18,054 nucleotides of DNA from Methanobacteriota archaeon (GCA_023430285.1 JAEZAV010000156.1:1-18054), one strand, 5' to 3'. Shown: positions 1 through 7,479, counted from the first letter of the stretch. Notes: a model not told the origin generated them from the sequence alone. A program made the numbers and translations.

Positions 1-618
1 AACCATCCACTCTGGTTTTGCAACTTCATAGTTGATACCGATGTAGATGTAATCATCTTGAGGAATTGCTTCCAACCTTTCCCTTACCTCACTTGCTGTG
101 AGTTTGTAGTTACCTTCTACAATTGAAACAGGTTTGTCAATTTTAACATCTTCCTGTTCTTCACCACAGCTTGGGCACTTGTCCCTTCTGGCAACGGCAT
201 AAATTTCCTTGATAATTCCTGTAATACTCTCCTCATTTTTGATTAGAGTCTCTATTTTTTCCTTGTAATCCACCTTTTCAGATTCTGTTAAAAGAACCTG
301 TCCACAATCTTTACATGTTGACCTGAGTATTTTGTGGATGGTATCTGCAAATCCCACATGGATAACTGGTCTTGCTAGATTGATGTGTCCAAAGTGTCCC
401 TGACAATCTCCACCCTTCGATCCACATGACCTGCATCTTAGACCAGGGTCAATAACACCTAGCCTTGGATCCATAAGTCCTGCTTCTATAGGATAGCCGT
501 CCTCATCGTAGGTGTCCGGTGTTACTATTTTGGTAACGGACATTTTCCTAATGTTCTCGGGAGACATCAAACCAAAGTCGATTTGGGAAATCTTTTTTAA
601 AATTCCTTTCAAGCTCAT
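1..618 (-). CDS. rpoA1: DNA-directed RNA polymerase subunit A' (N-terminal part, runs off the window)
   Basis: Encodes the N-terminal 206 residues of RNA polymerase subunit A', the archaeal counterpart of the N-terminal part of bacterial beta' and eukaryotic Rpb1; it forms the clamp and, beyond this window, the catalytic Mg site. The translation opens MSLKGILKKISQIDFG and shows the clamp zinc site: C62, C65, C72, H75 and H78 (CRSC, then CQGHFGH). A second Cys set follows (C102/C105 and C148/C151). The start ATG at 618 has AAGGAGA just upstream. The gene lies 64 bases after rpoB1 on the same strand and should be in the same operon. The frame is open to base 1, so the rest of A' and presumably A'' lie outside. 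Identity is secure from the zinc motif and context; only the missing C-terminal part is unseen. Confidence 0.96.
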   Translation of the reverse strand, partial: MSLKGILKKISQIDFGLMSPENIRKMSVTKIVTPDTYDEDGYPIEAGLMDPRLGVIDPGLRCRSCGSKGGDCQGHFGHINLARPVIHVGFADTIHKILRSTCKDCGQVLLTESEKVDYKEKIETLIKNEESITGIIKEIYAVARRDKCPSCGEEQEDVKIDKPVSIVEGNYKLTASEVRERLEAIPQDDYIYIGINYEVAKPEWMV

Positions 619-648
619 TCTCTCCTTAAAATATTATTTGCTTCACGT

Positions 649-671
649 AGCTGAACAGCCTCAAATCAGCT
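649..671 (-). other. small intercistronic hairpin between rpoB1 and rpoA1
   Basis: The 64-base spacer between rpoB1 and rpoA1 has a perfect 6-bp inverted repeat, AGCTGA (649-654) with TCAGCT (666-671), and an 11-base loop. It has no T-tract, so it is not an obvious terminator. It may be an RNA-processing or stability element, or chance. Confidence 0.25.
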
Positions 672-682
672 TTTTATTCACC

Positions 683-2494
683 CTATGCTTTGTCCTCAAG
701 AACCAATTTAGGGAATATGCACAGGCTCTTTAGTTCGTCGAGTAAAAGTTTGAATGCGTATGAAATCTCAACTGGGAAAGTTTCTGATTCTCCACAGATA
801 GCACAGTATTTTTTATCTCGTATCCTGTCGTATATGGCTATCATACCACAATCTTGGCATACAAGGGCTTCATACTTATCAGATTCATCCAATAGCCTTT
901 CCTTTAAAGCTAATGCTGCACCGTGTGCAATGAGACAATCCCTTTCCATCTCACCAAATCTTAATCCACCTTCTCTTGCCCTACCTTCTGTAGGTTGCCT
1001 TGTTAAAACCTGTACAGGACCTCTGGATCTTGCATAAACTTTGTCTGCTGTCATGTGGTGCAGTTTCTGGTAGAAAGCTACTCCAACAAATATTTCAGCT
1101 TCAATTCTTTCTCCAGTTATTCCATTGTAGAGAGATTCACGACCAGCAGTTTCGAAACCATTCTGTTTGAGTAGTTCCATAATTTCTGCTTCCTGTTTAC
1201 CTCCAAATGGAGTACCGTCCATCCGTTTACCTTCCATGGTTCCGGCTTTACCTGCAAGCATCTCTATAACTTGACCCACAGACATCCTTGAAGGAATTGC
1301 GTGTGGATTTATTATGAGATCTGGTACGACTCCAACCTCTGTAAATGGCATGTTTTCCTGGGAAACTATGAGTCCAACAACTCCCTTCTGACCGTGCCTT
1401 GATGCGAATTTATCACCAAACTCAGGTTGTCTCTGATCCCTGACCCTTATCTTGGCCAGTTTACTGCCTTCAACGGTTTCAGTCAAAAGAACTGCATCAA
1501 CAACACCGTGTTCACCGTGTCTCACTGTTACAGATGTTTCTCTTCTTCTCTCTGCAACTGTTCCGAATTCATCTATTTCTTCAAGGAATCTTGGAGGTGA
1601 TGTTTTACCTATTAGAACATCTCCAGATTTGACCTCAACTTCAGGGTTGACTATTCCATCTTCATCCAGGTGTCTGTAAACTTCCTCTGATCTGTAGCCC
1701 CTAACAATATTTTCTGGAACTTCGAACTTGTCTTCCTGTCCACCAGGGTAACGTCTTTCTGAAGCTTCGTAGGACCTGAAAAATGAGGATCTTGCAAGGC
1801 CCCTTTCAATGGATGCTTTGTTTAAAATTAGTGCATCTTCCATGTTGTACCCTTCGTACGACATAACTGCTACAACGAAGTTCTGTCCTGAAGGACGTTT
1901 ATCGTACTTGGTTGCATCCATACTTTTGGTTTTCACCAGTGGTACTTGTGGATGATGTAATAAATGAGCACGTGTATCTGTTCTCATGTTGTAGTTTGAT
2001 ACGTAAAGACCAAGTGCTTGTTTGGTCATTCCTGCTTCCATGGTGTTCCTTGGAGAGGAATTGTGGTTTGCAAATGGAATGATACCTGCACAGATTCCCA
2101 ACATTGTGGAGGGATCTATCTCCAGATGGCTATGATTCTCAGTTATGTCTTCTGGAAACATGGCAATGTAGGAGTTTTCTTCTTCCTCTGCATCCATGTA
2201 TTCAATTATTCCCTGGTTGATAAGACCTTCCCAATCTAGTTCACCATCTTCAATCAATTGTATGGTTTCTTCTGTGAGTTTGGACTCTCCGTTTTCAACT
2301 ACTATGAGTGGTCTTCTGGTTCGACCTGGATCAGTGAATAAGAAAATTTCATCTGTTTCTTCATAGTAGGTTATGTTCATTTCGGGAGATACTTCACCAG
2401 TTCTTCGTTTTTCCCTCATGGATCTAACAAAGTCTTCTGGATCATCACTTGTCCCGATGATTTTGCCGTTAATATATATCTTGGATTTTTTCAC
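683..2494 (-). CDS. rpoB1: DNA-directed RNA polymerase subunit B' (C-terminal half of split B)
   Basis: C-terminal half of the second-largest RNA polymerase subunit, which in many methanogens is split into B'' and B'. The 603 residues fit the family. Seen motifs: SYEGYNMEDALILNK (about 212-226), GDKFASRHGQKG (360-371), the conserved basic stretch of the active centre, GGLRFGEMERD (509-519) near the end of the hybrid-binding domain, and a C-terminal zinc ribbon with C546, C549, C564 and C567. The start is a GTG at 2494; the only Shine-Dalgarno-like sequence is a GGGGG run about 8 bases upstream, weaker than those of its neighbours. It follows rpoB2 after an 89-base spacer. B' pairs with B'' and A' to build the catalytic core. 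Identity is certain; the start is fairly certain because the N-terminus matches the expected Rpb2 domain 4 beginning. Confidence 0.97.
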   Translation of the reverse strand: MKKSKIYINGKIIGTSDDPEDFVRSMREKRRTGEVSPEMNITYYEETDEIFLFTDPGRTRRPLIVVENGESKLTEETIQLIEDGELDWEGLINQGIIEYMDAEEEENSYIAMFPEDITENHSHLEIDPSTMLGICAGIIPFANHNSSPRNTMEAGMTKQALGLYVSNYNMRTDTRAHLLHHPQVPLVKTKSMDATKYDKRPSGQNFVVAVMSYEGYNMEDALILNKASIERGLARSSFFRSYEASERRYPGGQEDKFEVPENIVRGYRSEEVYRHLDEDGIVNPEVEVKSGDVLIGKTSPPRFLEEIDEFGTVAERRRETSVTVRHGEHGVVDAVLLTETVEGSKLAKIRVRDQRQPEFGDKFASRHGQKGVVGLIVSQENMPFTEVGVVPDLIINPHAIPSRMSVGQVIEMLAGKAGTMEGKRMDGTPFGGKQEAEIMELLKQNGFETAGRESLYNGITGERIEAEIFVGVAFYQKLHHMTADKVYARSRGPVQVLTRQPTEGRAREGGLRFGEMERDCLIAHGAALALKERLLDESDKYEALVCQDCGMIAIYDRIRDKKYCAICGESETFPVEISYAFKLLLDELKSLCIFPKLVLEDKA

Positions 2495-2583
2495 GAGTTT
2501 GCCCCCATAAGGATTTTAGAGTTTGATACCCACTTTGAGTGTGAAACAAAACCCTATAAGAATTATCCTTTGGATATTTGGTT

Positions 2584-4086
2584 TTATAAAGTTTGTACAG
2601 GCTTTATAACTCCCATTTTTTTGATTACTTCTTCAAGTTCCTCTGGATCTGAACCTTCGGATATTTTTGATAAAATTGCAAGGTTCTTAACCAGTCCACA
2701 GTTTGGACCCTCTGGTGTTTCGTTTGGGCATATCTTACCGAACTGTGTTGGGTGCAAATCACGAGCTTCAAAGTGAGGCTGACTTCTGCTTAATGGGGAT
2801 ACAACCCTTTTCAGGTGTGATAATGTTCCCATGTAACTTGTTCTGTCCAATAGCTGGCTTACACCTGCACGCCCACCAACCCAATTTCCAGTGGCTATGG
2901 CATGTTTAATGTTCTCTGTCAGAACATCAGAACGAACAGCTTGTTTTACAGATGGTTCTTTACCTCTGGCCAAGCTTCTCTCTAGCTGATAGGTCATGTC
3001 CCTTGTTAAACTGGTGAAAGCTACTCTGAAAAGGTCCTCCATTAGATCGCCTGAAACCCTCAGCCTCTTGTTGGCGTAGTGGTCCTTATCATGAGGTTCT
3101 CTTGTTTCGAAAATTACTTGAAGGAGCATTTCAGTCATTTCAGCCAGATAAGTTGCTTTTTCAGCTCTTTGTTCTGGTTCAACACCGATATGTGGCAGTA
3201 GATATTTATCTATAACATCTTCAGCCCTTTTAATTCTGTACTCCTCTGTCATACCCTTAGCAACCCTGTTTCCGATGTACTTGATTGCATCGTACTGGGT
3301 CATTATTTCAGAGGTCTGTATATCATCAATGAGAAGGAACTGTATGTCGTTTTCATCTGATACGCTGGTGATGAGATCTTGATCAGTTTCGAATCCAAGG
3401 GCCCTTAAAAGTACTACCAATGGTATTTCTCCAGGCACATATGGGAAAGATATTCTTAAAAATACGCCCTTTTTACGAGGTTTTCTGTATTCTAGGGTGA
3501 TACGGGCTCTAAATCCACTTTTTATCGAAGTGACAATGGCTCTTGCACGCCTATCTTCTAATTCACCAATCCTTTCGAGGATGATCTTGTTGGGTGCGAT
3601 CTCTTCCATGGTAACAATGGCCCTTTCTGAACCATTCACTATGAAGTAACCTCCAGGATCCTGGGGATCTTCTCCAACATCATCTATTTCCTCTTCACTC
3701 AAACCATTGAGATGACAAATATTTGATTTCAACATCACTGGTAGTTCACCGATGTAAACATTCTCCATTTCCTGTTCTTCATCACCCTTTTTGGTCAATG
3801 CCATTTCAAGATACATGTGTGCAGAGTAGGTCAAGTTTCTTAGTCTTGCTTCAGTAGGGAAAATTTTACTGTTTGATCCGTCAGCCTCTTTGATGAAAGG
3901 CTTTTTGATCTCTACATTCCCTGTCTTAATAGTGTATTCACCTTGTTCAAGAACAATTGGCTCTGTTATATCGATTATATCTTGTATTCTATGATTGACA
4001 AAGTCGTTGTAGGATTTGATGTGGTGGTCTACCAAGTTGTATTCATCAAAAAATGCATCAACCAGTTTCCATGCATTTTTTACCAT
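2584..4086 (-). CDS. rpoB2: DNA-directed RNA polymerase subunit B'' (N-terminal half of split B)
   Basis: N-terminal half of the split B subunit (protrusion, lobe and fork regions). The 500-residue product carries GSERAIVTMEEIAPNK, the Rpb2 N-terminal signature, and ends shortly after HFEARDLHPTQFGKICPNE and ETPEGPNCG (about 456-464), the usual break point of the split gene. The start ATG at 4086 is preceded by GGAGGAA with ideal spacing; this ribosome-binding region is present twice in tandem (see the repeat at 4086-4135). It lies 75 bases downstream of rpoH and 89 bases upstream of rpoB1, all on one strand, the usual rpoH-B2-B1-A1 order. No frameshift or missing block is evident. Confidence 0.97.
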   Translation of the reverse strand: MVKNAWKLVDAFFDEYNLVDHHIKSYNDFVNHRIQDIIDITEPIVLEQGEYTIKTGNVEIKKPFIKEADGSNSKIFPTEARLRNLTYSAHMYLEMALTKKGDEEQEMENVYIGELPVMLKSNICHLNGLSEEEIDDVGEDPQDPGGYFIVNGSERAIVTMEEIAPNKIILERIGELEDRRARAIVTSIKSGFRARITLEYRKPRKKGVFLRISFPYVPGEIPLVVLLRALGFETDQDLITSVSDENDIQFLLIDDIQTSEIMTQYDAIKYIGNRVAKGMTEEYRIKRAEDVIDKYLLPHIGVEPEQRAEKATYLAEMTEMLLQVIFETREPHDKDHYANKRLRVSGDLMEDLFRVAFTSLTRDMTYQLERSLARGKEPSVKQAVRSDVLTENIKHAIATGNWVGGRAGVSQLLDRTSYMGTLSHLKRVVSPLSRSQPHFEARDLHPTQFGKICPNETPEGPNCGLVKNLAILSKISEGSDPEELEEVIKKMGVIKPVQTL

Positions 4087-4135
4087 TAAATTCCTCCAAA
4101 AAACAATTCGATTTAAATTCCTCCAAAAAACAATT
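4086..4135 (-). repeat. tandem duplication of the rpoB2 ribosome-binding region
   Basis: Two identical 23-base copies, 4086-4108 and 4113-4135, are separated by 4 bases (period 27). Each contains, on the minus strand, a T-run followed by GGAGGAATTTAA. The copy at 4086-4108 leads directly into the rpoB2 ATG. The other copy, 27 bases upstream, has an equally good Shine-Dalgarno but no ATG, GTG or TTG at productive spacing. The duplication is seen directly; a role such as ribosome standby is inference. Confidence 0.9.
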
Positions 4136-4161
4136 TACAGTTTCTTTAACTCCAATACCAA

Positions 4162-4395
4162 CTATTCCAGTACCAATCGATACGTAACGAATTTTCCAGC
4201 AGTATGGCTCTTTCTAGTTATCTGTAGAATATCTCCAGGCTTAGCTTCAATAGCTTTGGCAACGGGATCGTCTGCCTTTATCTTTGGTAGCTGTTCAGGA
4301 TGAACCTTCAAGTTTTTCACTACTTTCTTAGCTTCTGTATCTGACAAAATAGTATGATCTGGAACCAATTTGTGTTTTAAAATATCTTTTTTCAC
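4162..4395 (-). CDS. rpoH: DNA-directed RNA polymerase subunit H (Rpb5 C-terminal homologue)
   Basis: A 77-residue protein matching archaeal RNAP subunit H, the counterpart of the C-terminal domain of eukaryotic Rpb5; it sits at the downstream DNA jaw of the polymerase. Recognisable pieces are LKHKLVPDHTILS near the N-terminus, the LPKI...DPVAKAI segment in the middle and the ending GDILQITRKS...YRLV. The length is normal. The start is a GTG at 4395 with a strong GGAGGAT 7 bases upstream. It is the first protein gene of the rpo operon and begins only 28 bases after tRNA-Lys, leaving no room for its own promoter, so it is probably read through from the tRNA transcription unit. Confidence 0.95.
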   Translation of the reverse strand: MKKDILKHKLVPDHTILSDTEAKKVVKNLKVHPEQLPKIKADDPVAKAIEAKPGDILQITRKSHTAGKFVTYRLVLE

Positions 4396-4419
4396 AATTT
4401 ATCCTCCAGTTAAAAATCA

Positions 4420-4497
<78 letters not shown>

Positions 4498-4501
4498 TAA
4501 A

Positions 4502-4573
4502 CGCCCTGGCCGGGATTTGAACCCGAGTCGCAGGCTCGACAGGCCTGCATGATAGCCCCTACACCACCAGGGC
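4502..4573 (-). tRNA. tRNA-Asp (anticodon GUC)
   Basis: Cloverleaf on the minus strand: acceptor GCCCTGG/CCAGGGC, anticodon stem CAGGC/GCCTG around loop CTGTCGA (anticodon GUC), and T-loop GGTTCAAATCC. The discriminator is G, as expected for Asp. CCA is not encoded. Only four bases separate it from tRNA-Lys, so the two are surely one transcript. Confidence 0.95.
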
Positions 4574-4724
4574 AGCTCAATAGAATGAGAGTATAAGAAA
4601 TTATACCTACACCACTATATATAGTTATCGCTAAACAAACTTAAGTTTGCTAGTATATAAACTTATGTATGTTACTTCCCCATCAATGGGAATATTTCAA
4701 GGGATAAGTTATTAAGTAACAAAA
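4574..4724 (-). promoter_or_regulatory. spacer with candidate promoter(s) for tRNA-Asp/Lys and the rpo operon
   Basis: This AT-rich 151-base spacer holds two TATA-like boxes on the minus strand: AGTTTATATA (4663-4654), close to the methanogen TTTATATA consensus, and ACTATATATAG (4624-4614), about 40-50 bases ahead of the mature tRNA-Asp 5' end. A perfect 14-base palindrome, caaacttaagtttg (4636-4649), sits between them. The proximal box would start transcription near 4590. Because tRNA-Lys abuts rpoH, this is also the best candidate promoter for rpoH-rpoB2-rpoB1-rpoA1. Which box is used cannot be told from sequence. Confidence 0.5.
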
Positions 4725-4798
4725 TCCCGCCTGCCGGACTTGAACCAGCAACCCTCGGATCTACAGTCCGATGCTCTGCCAAATTGAGCTAAGGCGGG
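4725..4798 (-). tRNA. tRNA-Tyr (anticodon GUA)
   Basis: Cloverleaf on the minus strand: acceptor CCCGCCT/AGGCGGG with the C1-G72 pair typical of archaeal tRNA-Tyr, anticodon stem TCGGA/TCCGA around CTGTAGA (anticodon GUA), T-loop GGTTCAAGTCC and discriminator A. CCA is not encoded. It lies 8 bases downstream of tRNA-Pro. Confidence 0.95.
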
Positions 4799-4805
4799 AT
4801 AATGG

Positions 4806-4883
<78 letters not shown>

Positions 4884-4919
4884 TTGAAAGAATATTAAGC
4901 CTTAATTTAACTGGCTTAG

Positions 4920-4998
<79 letters not shown>

Positions 4999-5024
4999 TA
5001 GGTATATGGAATATTAACTTAAAT

Positions 5025-5056
5025 AGTTTTGGGTTATGTCCCAATTATTTATAAAG
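5025..5056 (-). promoter_or_regulatory. candidate promoter of the tRNA-Thr/Pro/Tyr group with overlapping palindrome
   Basis: On the minus strand a TATA-like TTTATAAATA (5055-5046) lies about 55 bases before tRNA-Thr, placing a start near 5025. Between box and start sits the inverted repeat ttgggttatgtcccaa (5029-5044; 5-bp arms, 6-base loop), where a repressor could bind. Box position and palindrome are seen; function is inferred. Confidence 0.4.
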
Positions 5057-5225
5057 TTACCCTTAGTTTTATTTAACACCTTGATTTCATTTCAGAATTC
5101 AGGATACAAAGTTTGGTACCGTAATGAGTACACCATTCCCTATAGTACTGTTCCCCTTTATAACCCTTTGGATTTTATGGAATATTTTGTTGAGAAAATG
5201 GACAAAATTTTCCCATAACCCAAAA
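5027..5225. repeat. perfect 12-bp inverted repeat bracketing the pgk/tRNA-Thr spacer
   Basis: ttttgggttatg (5027-5038) and its exact reverse complement (5214-5225) delimit a 199-base AT-rich segment with no credible gene. Short open frames inside it lack ribosome-binding sites and family resemblance. No flanking target-site duplication is visible. It could be the relic of a small mobile element or paired regulatory half-sites. Confidence 0.4.
5175..5218 (-). terminator. long hairpin just downstream of pgk
   Basis: Arms 5175-5190 and 5202-5218 form about 15 base pairs: TTAT/ATAA, GGAA/TTCC and ATTTTGT/ACAAAAT, interrupted by one T-T mismatch and one bulged C, with an 11-base loop. It starts about 14 bases after the pgk stop codon. 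Archaeal termination mainly needs T-tracts, and none follows, so this may instead be a 3'-end stabilising or processing structure. Confidence 0.35.
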
Positions 5226-5231
5226 TTTCAT

Positions 5232-6458
5232 TCAACTTTTTTTAGCAGCATGATCCCTCAACACCGTGACAACAGGAAGATCCTCGCCTGCCAGCAGATT
5301 TATTGAAGCTCCACCCCCGCTACTTATATGACTGATCCCCTTGGACAATCCCATCTGGTTAGCTGCAGCTGCAAGATGTCCACCTCCAATGATGGAAAAT
5401 CCTGGTGAAGATGCTATGGCATTTAAAATATCGTCTGTGCCTATGTTGAAATCTTCCTTTTCAAAAACTCCTGCAGGTCCATTTGCAAACAGTGTGTTTG
5501 CCTTCCTAATGTAACCTGCATATTCCTTTATAGTTTCTGTACCTATGTCAAATATTGGTTGATTTGGAAGGTCTTCCACCGAAAATTCAACTCTCTTATC
5601 TCCCATGCAAACAGCCAAATCCTTTGGGAGGATAATTTGGTCACCGAAGTTTTTAAGAAGCTTTTTCGATTTTCTTACAAAATCACAGTACCCCTTTTTC
5701 TCAATAAATTCCTTGTTGTACTTCCGAATATTGACTCCAGATCCCCACAGGAATATGTTGGCAACCAAACCAGTTGTAAGGATGTAATCTGCACTTCCAT
5801 TCTCGAGCACATTTTCCATTACCATGATGGAATCATCAACTTTAACACCACCAAGTACGTAAACACAAGGTTTTTGAACGTTGTTCATGGCATTGTACAA
5901 AGCTTTAAGTTCCCTTTCCATAATACGGCCTGCAGCTGAAGGTAAAGTAAAAGCAAATCCAACCAGAGATGGCTGAGATCTGTGGGCAGCTGCAAATGCA
6001 TCGTTGACAAAGTAATCAGCCATTGGGGCTAAATTTTGAACCATGTGTGTTTCTGATTGAAGTTTAGGATCTCGTTTGAGTATCTCTTCGGAGTAGAACC
6101 TGACATTTTCAAGGAGTAAAATATCTCCACGTTTCATTTTTCCAATGGCATCCCTTGCATGACTCCCAAAAATATCATCCACGTATGCCACTTCATGTTT
6201 GAGTATGTTTGAAAGGGCATCAGCGTGCTGTTCAAGTGTTGTAAAATCCTTCTTACCAGGTCTACTTTGATGGGCCAGTACCACTGTCTTGGCACCCTTT
6301 TTAGACAGTTCTGCAATTGTTTCAGCATGCAGTTTTATTCGAGTGTCGTCTAATATGAGTCCGTTTGAAGGGTCTACTGGAGAGTTAATGTCCACCCTAA
6401 CCAGCACAGTTTTATCGTCAAGATCAAAATCATCTATGGTGTAAAAATCAAGTGACAT
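5232..6458 (-). CDS. pgk: phosphoglycerate kinase (archaeal)
   Basis: Interconverts 1,3-bisphosphoglycerate + ADP and 3-phosphoglycerate + ATP; in an autotrophic methanogen it works mainly in the gluconeogenic direction in the cytoplasm. The 408-residue product has the two-domain PGK signatures: VRVDINSP (20-27), R40, H63/R66, ENVRFY with R120, and R160 for the substrate phosphate; GGVKVDD with K206, GPAGVFE (327-333), GGGHLAAA (358-365) and SSGGGAS (379-385) for nucleotide binding. The start ATG at 6458 has GGTGA about 5 bases upstream. It follows tpiA by 58 bases on the same strand, so the two consecutive triose-phosphate steps are probably co-transcribed. A long hairpin lies just past the stop. 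Confidence 0.96.
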   Translation of the reverse strand: MSLDFYTIDDFDLDDKTVLVRVDINSPVDPSNGLILDDTRIKLHAETIAELSKKGAKTVVLAHQSRPGKKDFTTLEQHADALSNILKHEVAYVDDIFGSHARDAIGKMKRGDILLLENVRFYSEEILKRDPKLQSETHMVQNLAPMADYFVNDAFAAAHRSQPSLVGFAFTLPSAAGRIMERELKALYNAMNNVQKPCVYVLGGVKVDDSIMVMENVLENGSADYILTTGLVANIFLWGSGVNIRKYNKEFIEKKGYCDFVRKSKKLLKNFGDQIILPKDLAVCMGDKRVEFSVEDLPNQPIFDIGTETIKEYAGYIRKANTLFANGPAGVFEKEDFNIGTDDILNAIASSPGFSIIGGGHLAAAANQMGLSKGISHISSGGGASINLLAGEDLPVVTVLRDHAAKKS

Positions 6459-6516
6459 CTGTTCACCGTTGTGTATTGGTTTAATTGTTTGAATATTGTT
6501 TCCCCTGAAAAATTTG

Positions 6517-7197
6517 TTATATCTTGCTTACAAGGTTGAGTAGGGCTTCTTTAGGATCGTCTGCCTTGATAATTCCAGATGCTAGTAAAACACCGTCTGC
6601 ACCCAGATCCATTGCTGCCTTCATATCGTCACCTGTTGATATTCCTGCTCCACAAAGGACGCTTATGTCTGGATCTATTTTGTGGATTATTTCTACAGTA
6701 CCCTCAACAATTTCAGGTTCGGCCTTGGAAACTGGAATTCCTGATCCTATGAGTTCTGGAGGTTCGATGGCAACAAAATCAGGTTTCAATGTGGCCACTG
6801 CTGCACTGGTTTCGATATTGTTGGTGCACAGCACACTGACCATGTTATTTTGGGCAAGCTTTTTCACTGCCACATCAATATCCGCAAGTTTCATTCTCTG
6901 TTCTGAATGATTTATTAAACTTCCATCTGCTCCTGCCTCTTTAACACATTCAATGAGTGTGCTTCCTGTATGACCACCGGCATCCACAGCATCGATGTGC
7001 TGGGCAAAAACAGGTATGTTAACTTTGTTAGACAACTGGTATATGTCTGAACTTTGTGGTGCAACCACCATGTTGATACCTGTTTCTTCTGCAACCATCT
7101 CAGAAGCTTTTGCAAGGTTGACAGCATTTATTCCAGTTGATTCTAGATACGTTTTGAAATTTAAGATTACTATTGGAGTTCTCTTGGTATTATTCAT
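6517..7197 (-). CDS. tpiA: triosephosphate isomerase (archaeal short form)
   Basis: Interconverts dihydroxyacetone phosphate and glyceraldehyde 3-phosphate. At 226 residues it is the compact archaeal TIM-barrel form, shorter than the roughly 250-residue bacterial and eukaryotic enzymes. Catalytic residues are visible: K15 in LNFKTY, H97 in INHSEQR, and E145 in VAIEPPELIG; phosphate-binding loops are CGAGISTGDD (182-191) and ADGVLLASGI (200-209). The ATG at 7197 is preceded by a strong GGAGGT. It is the first gene of a likely tpiA-pgk operon, with a TATA-like box at 7269-7280. Identity is secure. Confidence 0.96.
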   Translation of the reverse strand: MNNTKRTPIVILNFKTYLESTGINAVNLAKASEMVAEETGINMVVAPQSSDIYQLSNKVNIPVFAQHIDAVDAGGHTGSTLIECVKEAGADGSLINHSEQRMKLADIDVAVKKLAQNNMVSVLCTNNIETSAAVATLKPDFVAIEPPELIGSGIPVSKAEPEIVEGTVEIIHKIDPDISVLCGAGISTGDDMKAAMDLGADGVLLASGIIKADDPKEALLNLVSKI

Positions 7198-7268
7198 TTT
7201 TAACCTCCAAAAAAAGCATTGGGAAATTTATAATCATCTTTCTTTATTGCCATACTTAAAAAATTTTT

Positions 7269-7280
7269 GGTATAAAACTT
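7269..7280 (-). promoter_or_regulatory. candidate tpiA promoter TATA box
   Basis: The minus strand reads AAGTTTTATACC here, which would start transcription near 7247 and give a leader of about 50 bases. The plus strand also reads GGTATAAAAC, so the site could instead drive a plus transcript through 7328-7427. Direction is unresolved. Confidence 0.4.
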
Positions 7281-7327
7281 GTATGAAATAATCTTTAAGG
7301 ACTAATAATCCTTTATTATTGTTTAAT

Positions 7328-7427
7328 AGGATTTGAACCAGATCTATGCCGAGTTATAATCTTAAGATCCTGTTAGTCACATCACGGGATTTATTGTGAC
7401 TAGGCCGCAGTGATCTATCTGTGGGCC
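7328..7427. ncRNA. candidate structured RNA or leader: three contiguous hairpins
   Basis: In the 331-base spacer between divergent tpiA and the wyosine gene, exactly 100 bases fold as adjoining stems. Stem 1: AGGATTT (7328-7334) with AAGATCCT (7364-7371, A7364 left unpaired), enclosing a second stem 7340-7347/7356-7362 with one bulged C. Stem 2: TAGTCACA (7374-7381) with TGTGACTA (7395-7402), 8 perfect pairs and a 13-base loop. Stem 3: GGCCGCAG (7403-7410) with CTGT..GGCC (7419-7427), one bulged G. GC is about 45% against about 22% in the adjacent stretch toward tpiA. No known RNA family was recognised and the strand is unknown: it could be an independent small RNA, a long leader of the wyosine gene (plus), or a leader of tpiA (minus). 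Confidence 0.45.
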
Positions 7428-7433
7428 AATATC

Positions 7434-7479
7434 CATATATAAATGAAGAATTAACTTAGAACCTAGCTATAATATATAG
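7434..7479 (+). promoter_or_regulatory. candidate promoter region of the wyosine-synthesis gene
   Basis: Two TATA-like boxes read on the plus strand: CATATATAAATG (7434-7445), whose minus-strand reading is the consensus TTTATATA, and CTATAATATATAG (7467-7479). The second would start transcription near 7500, giving a leader of about 30 bases before the ATG at 7529. Confidence 0.4.

Noticed and set aside
512..733. Open frame on the plus strand across the rpoA1/rpoB1 junction
   Set aside because: It is antisense to two certain rpo genes, has no ribosome-binding site and no family resemblance.
5036..5306. Short plus-strand open frames downstream of pgk
   Set aside because: They have no ribosome-binding site, have biased AT-driven composition, and one runs antisense into pgk. 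The segment is better described by its inverted repeats.
7374..7402. Box H/ACA guide RNA (minus-strand hairpin followed by ACA)
   Set aside because: The stem has no internal pseudouridylation pocket and the expected distance from pocket to ACA is missing. No box C/D pair was found either.
7329..7427. Possible tRNA (minus strand contains the T-loop-like GGTTCAAATCC at 7339-7329, and CTTAAGA resembles a Leu anticodon loop)
   Set aside because: The bases flanking the T-loop-like sequence do not pair as a T-stem, no acceptor stem or D-arm can be drawn, and the Leu-like D-arm and anticodon resemblance is on the opposite strand. The region is better explained by the three hairpins described.
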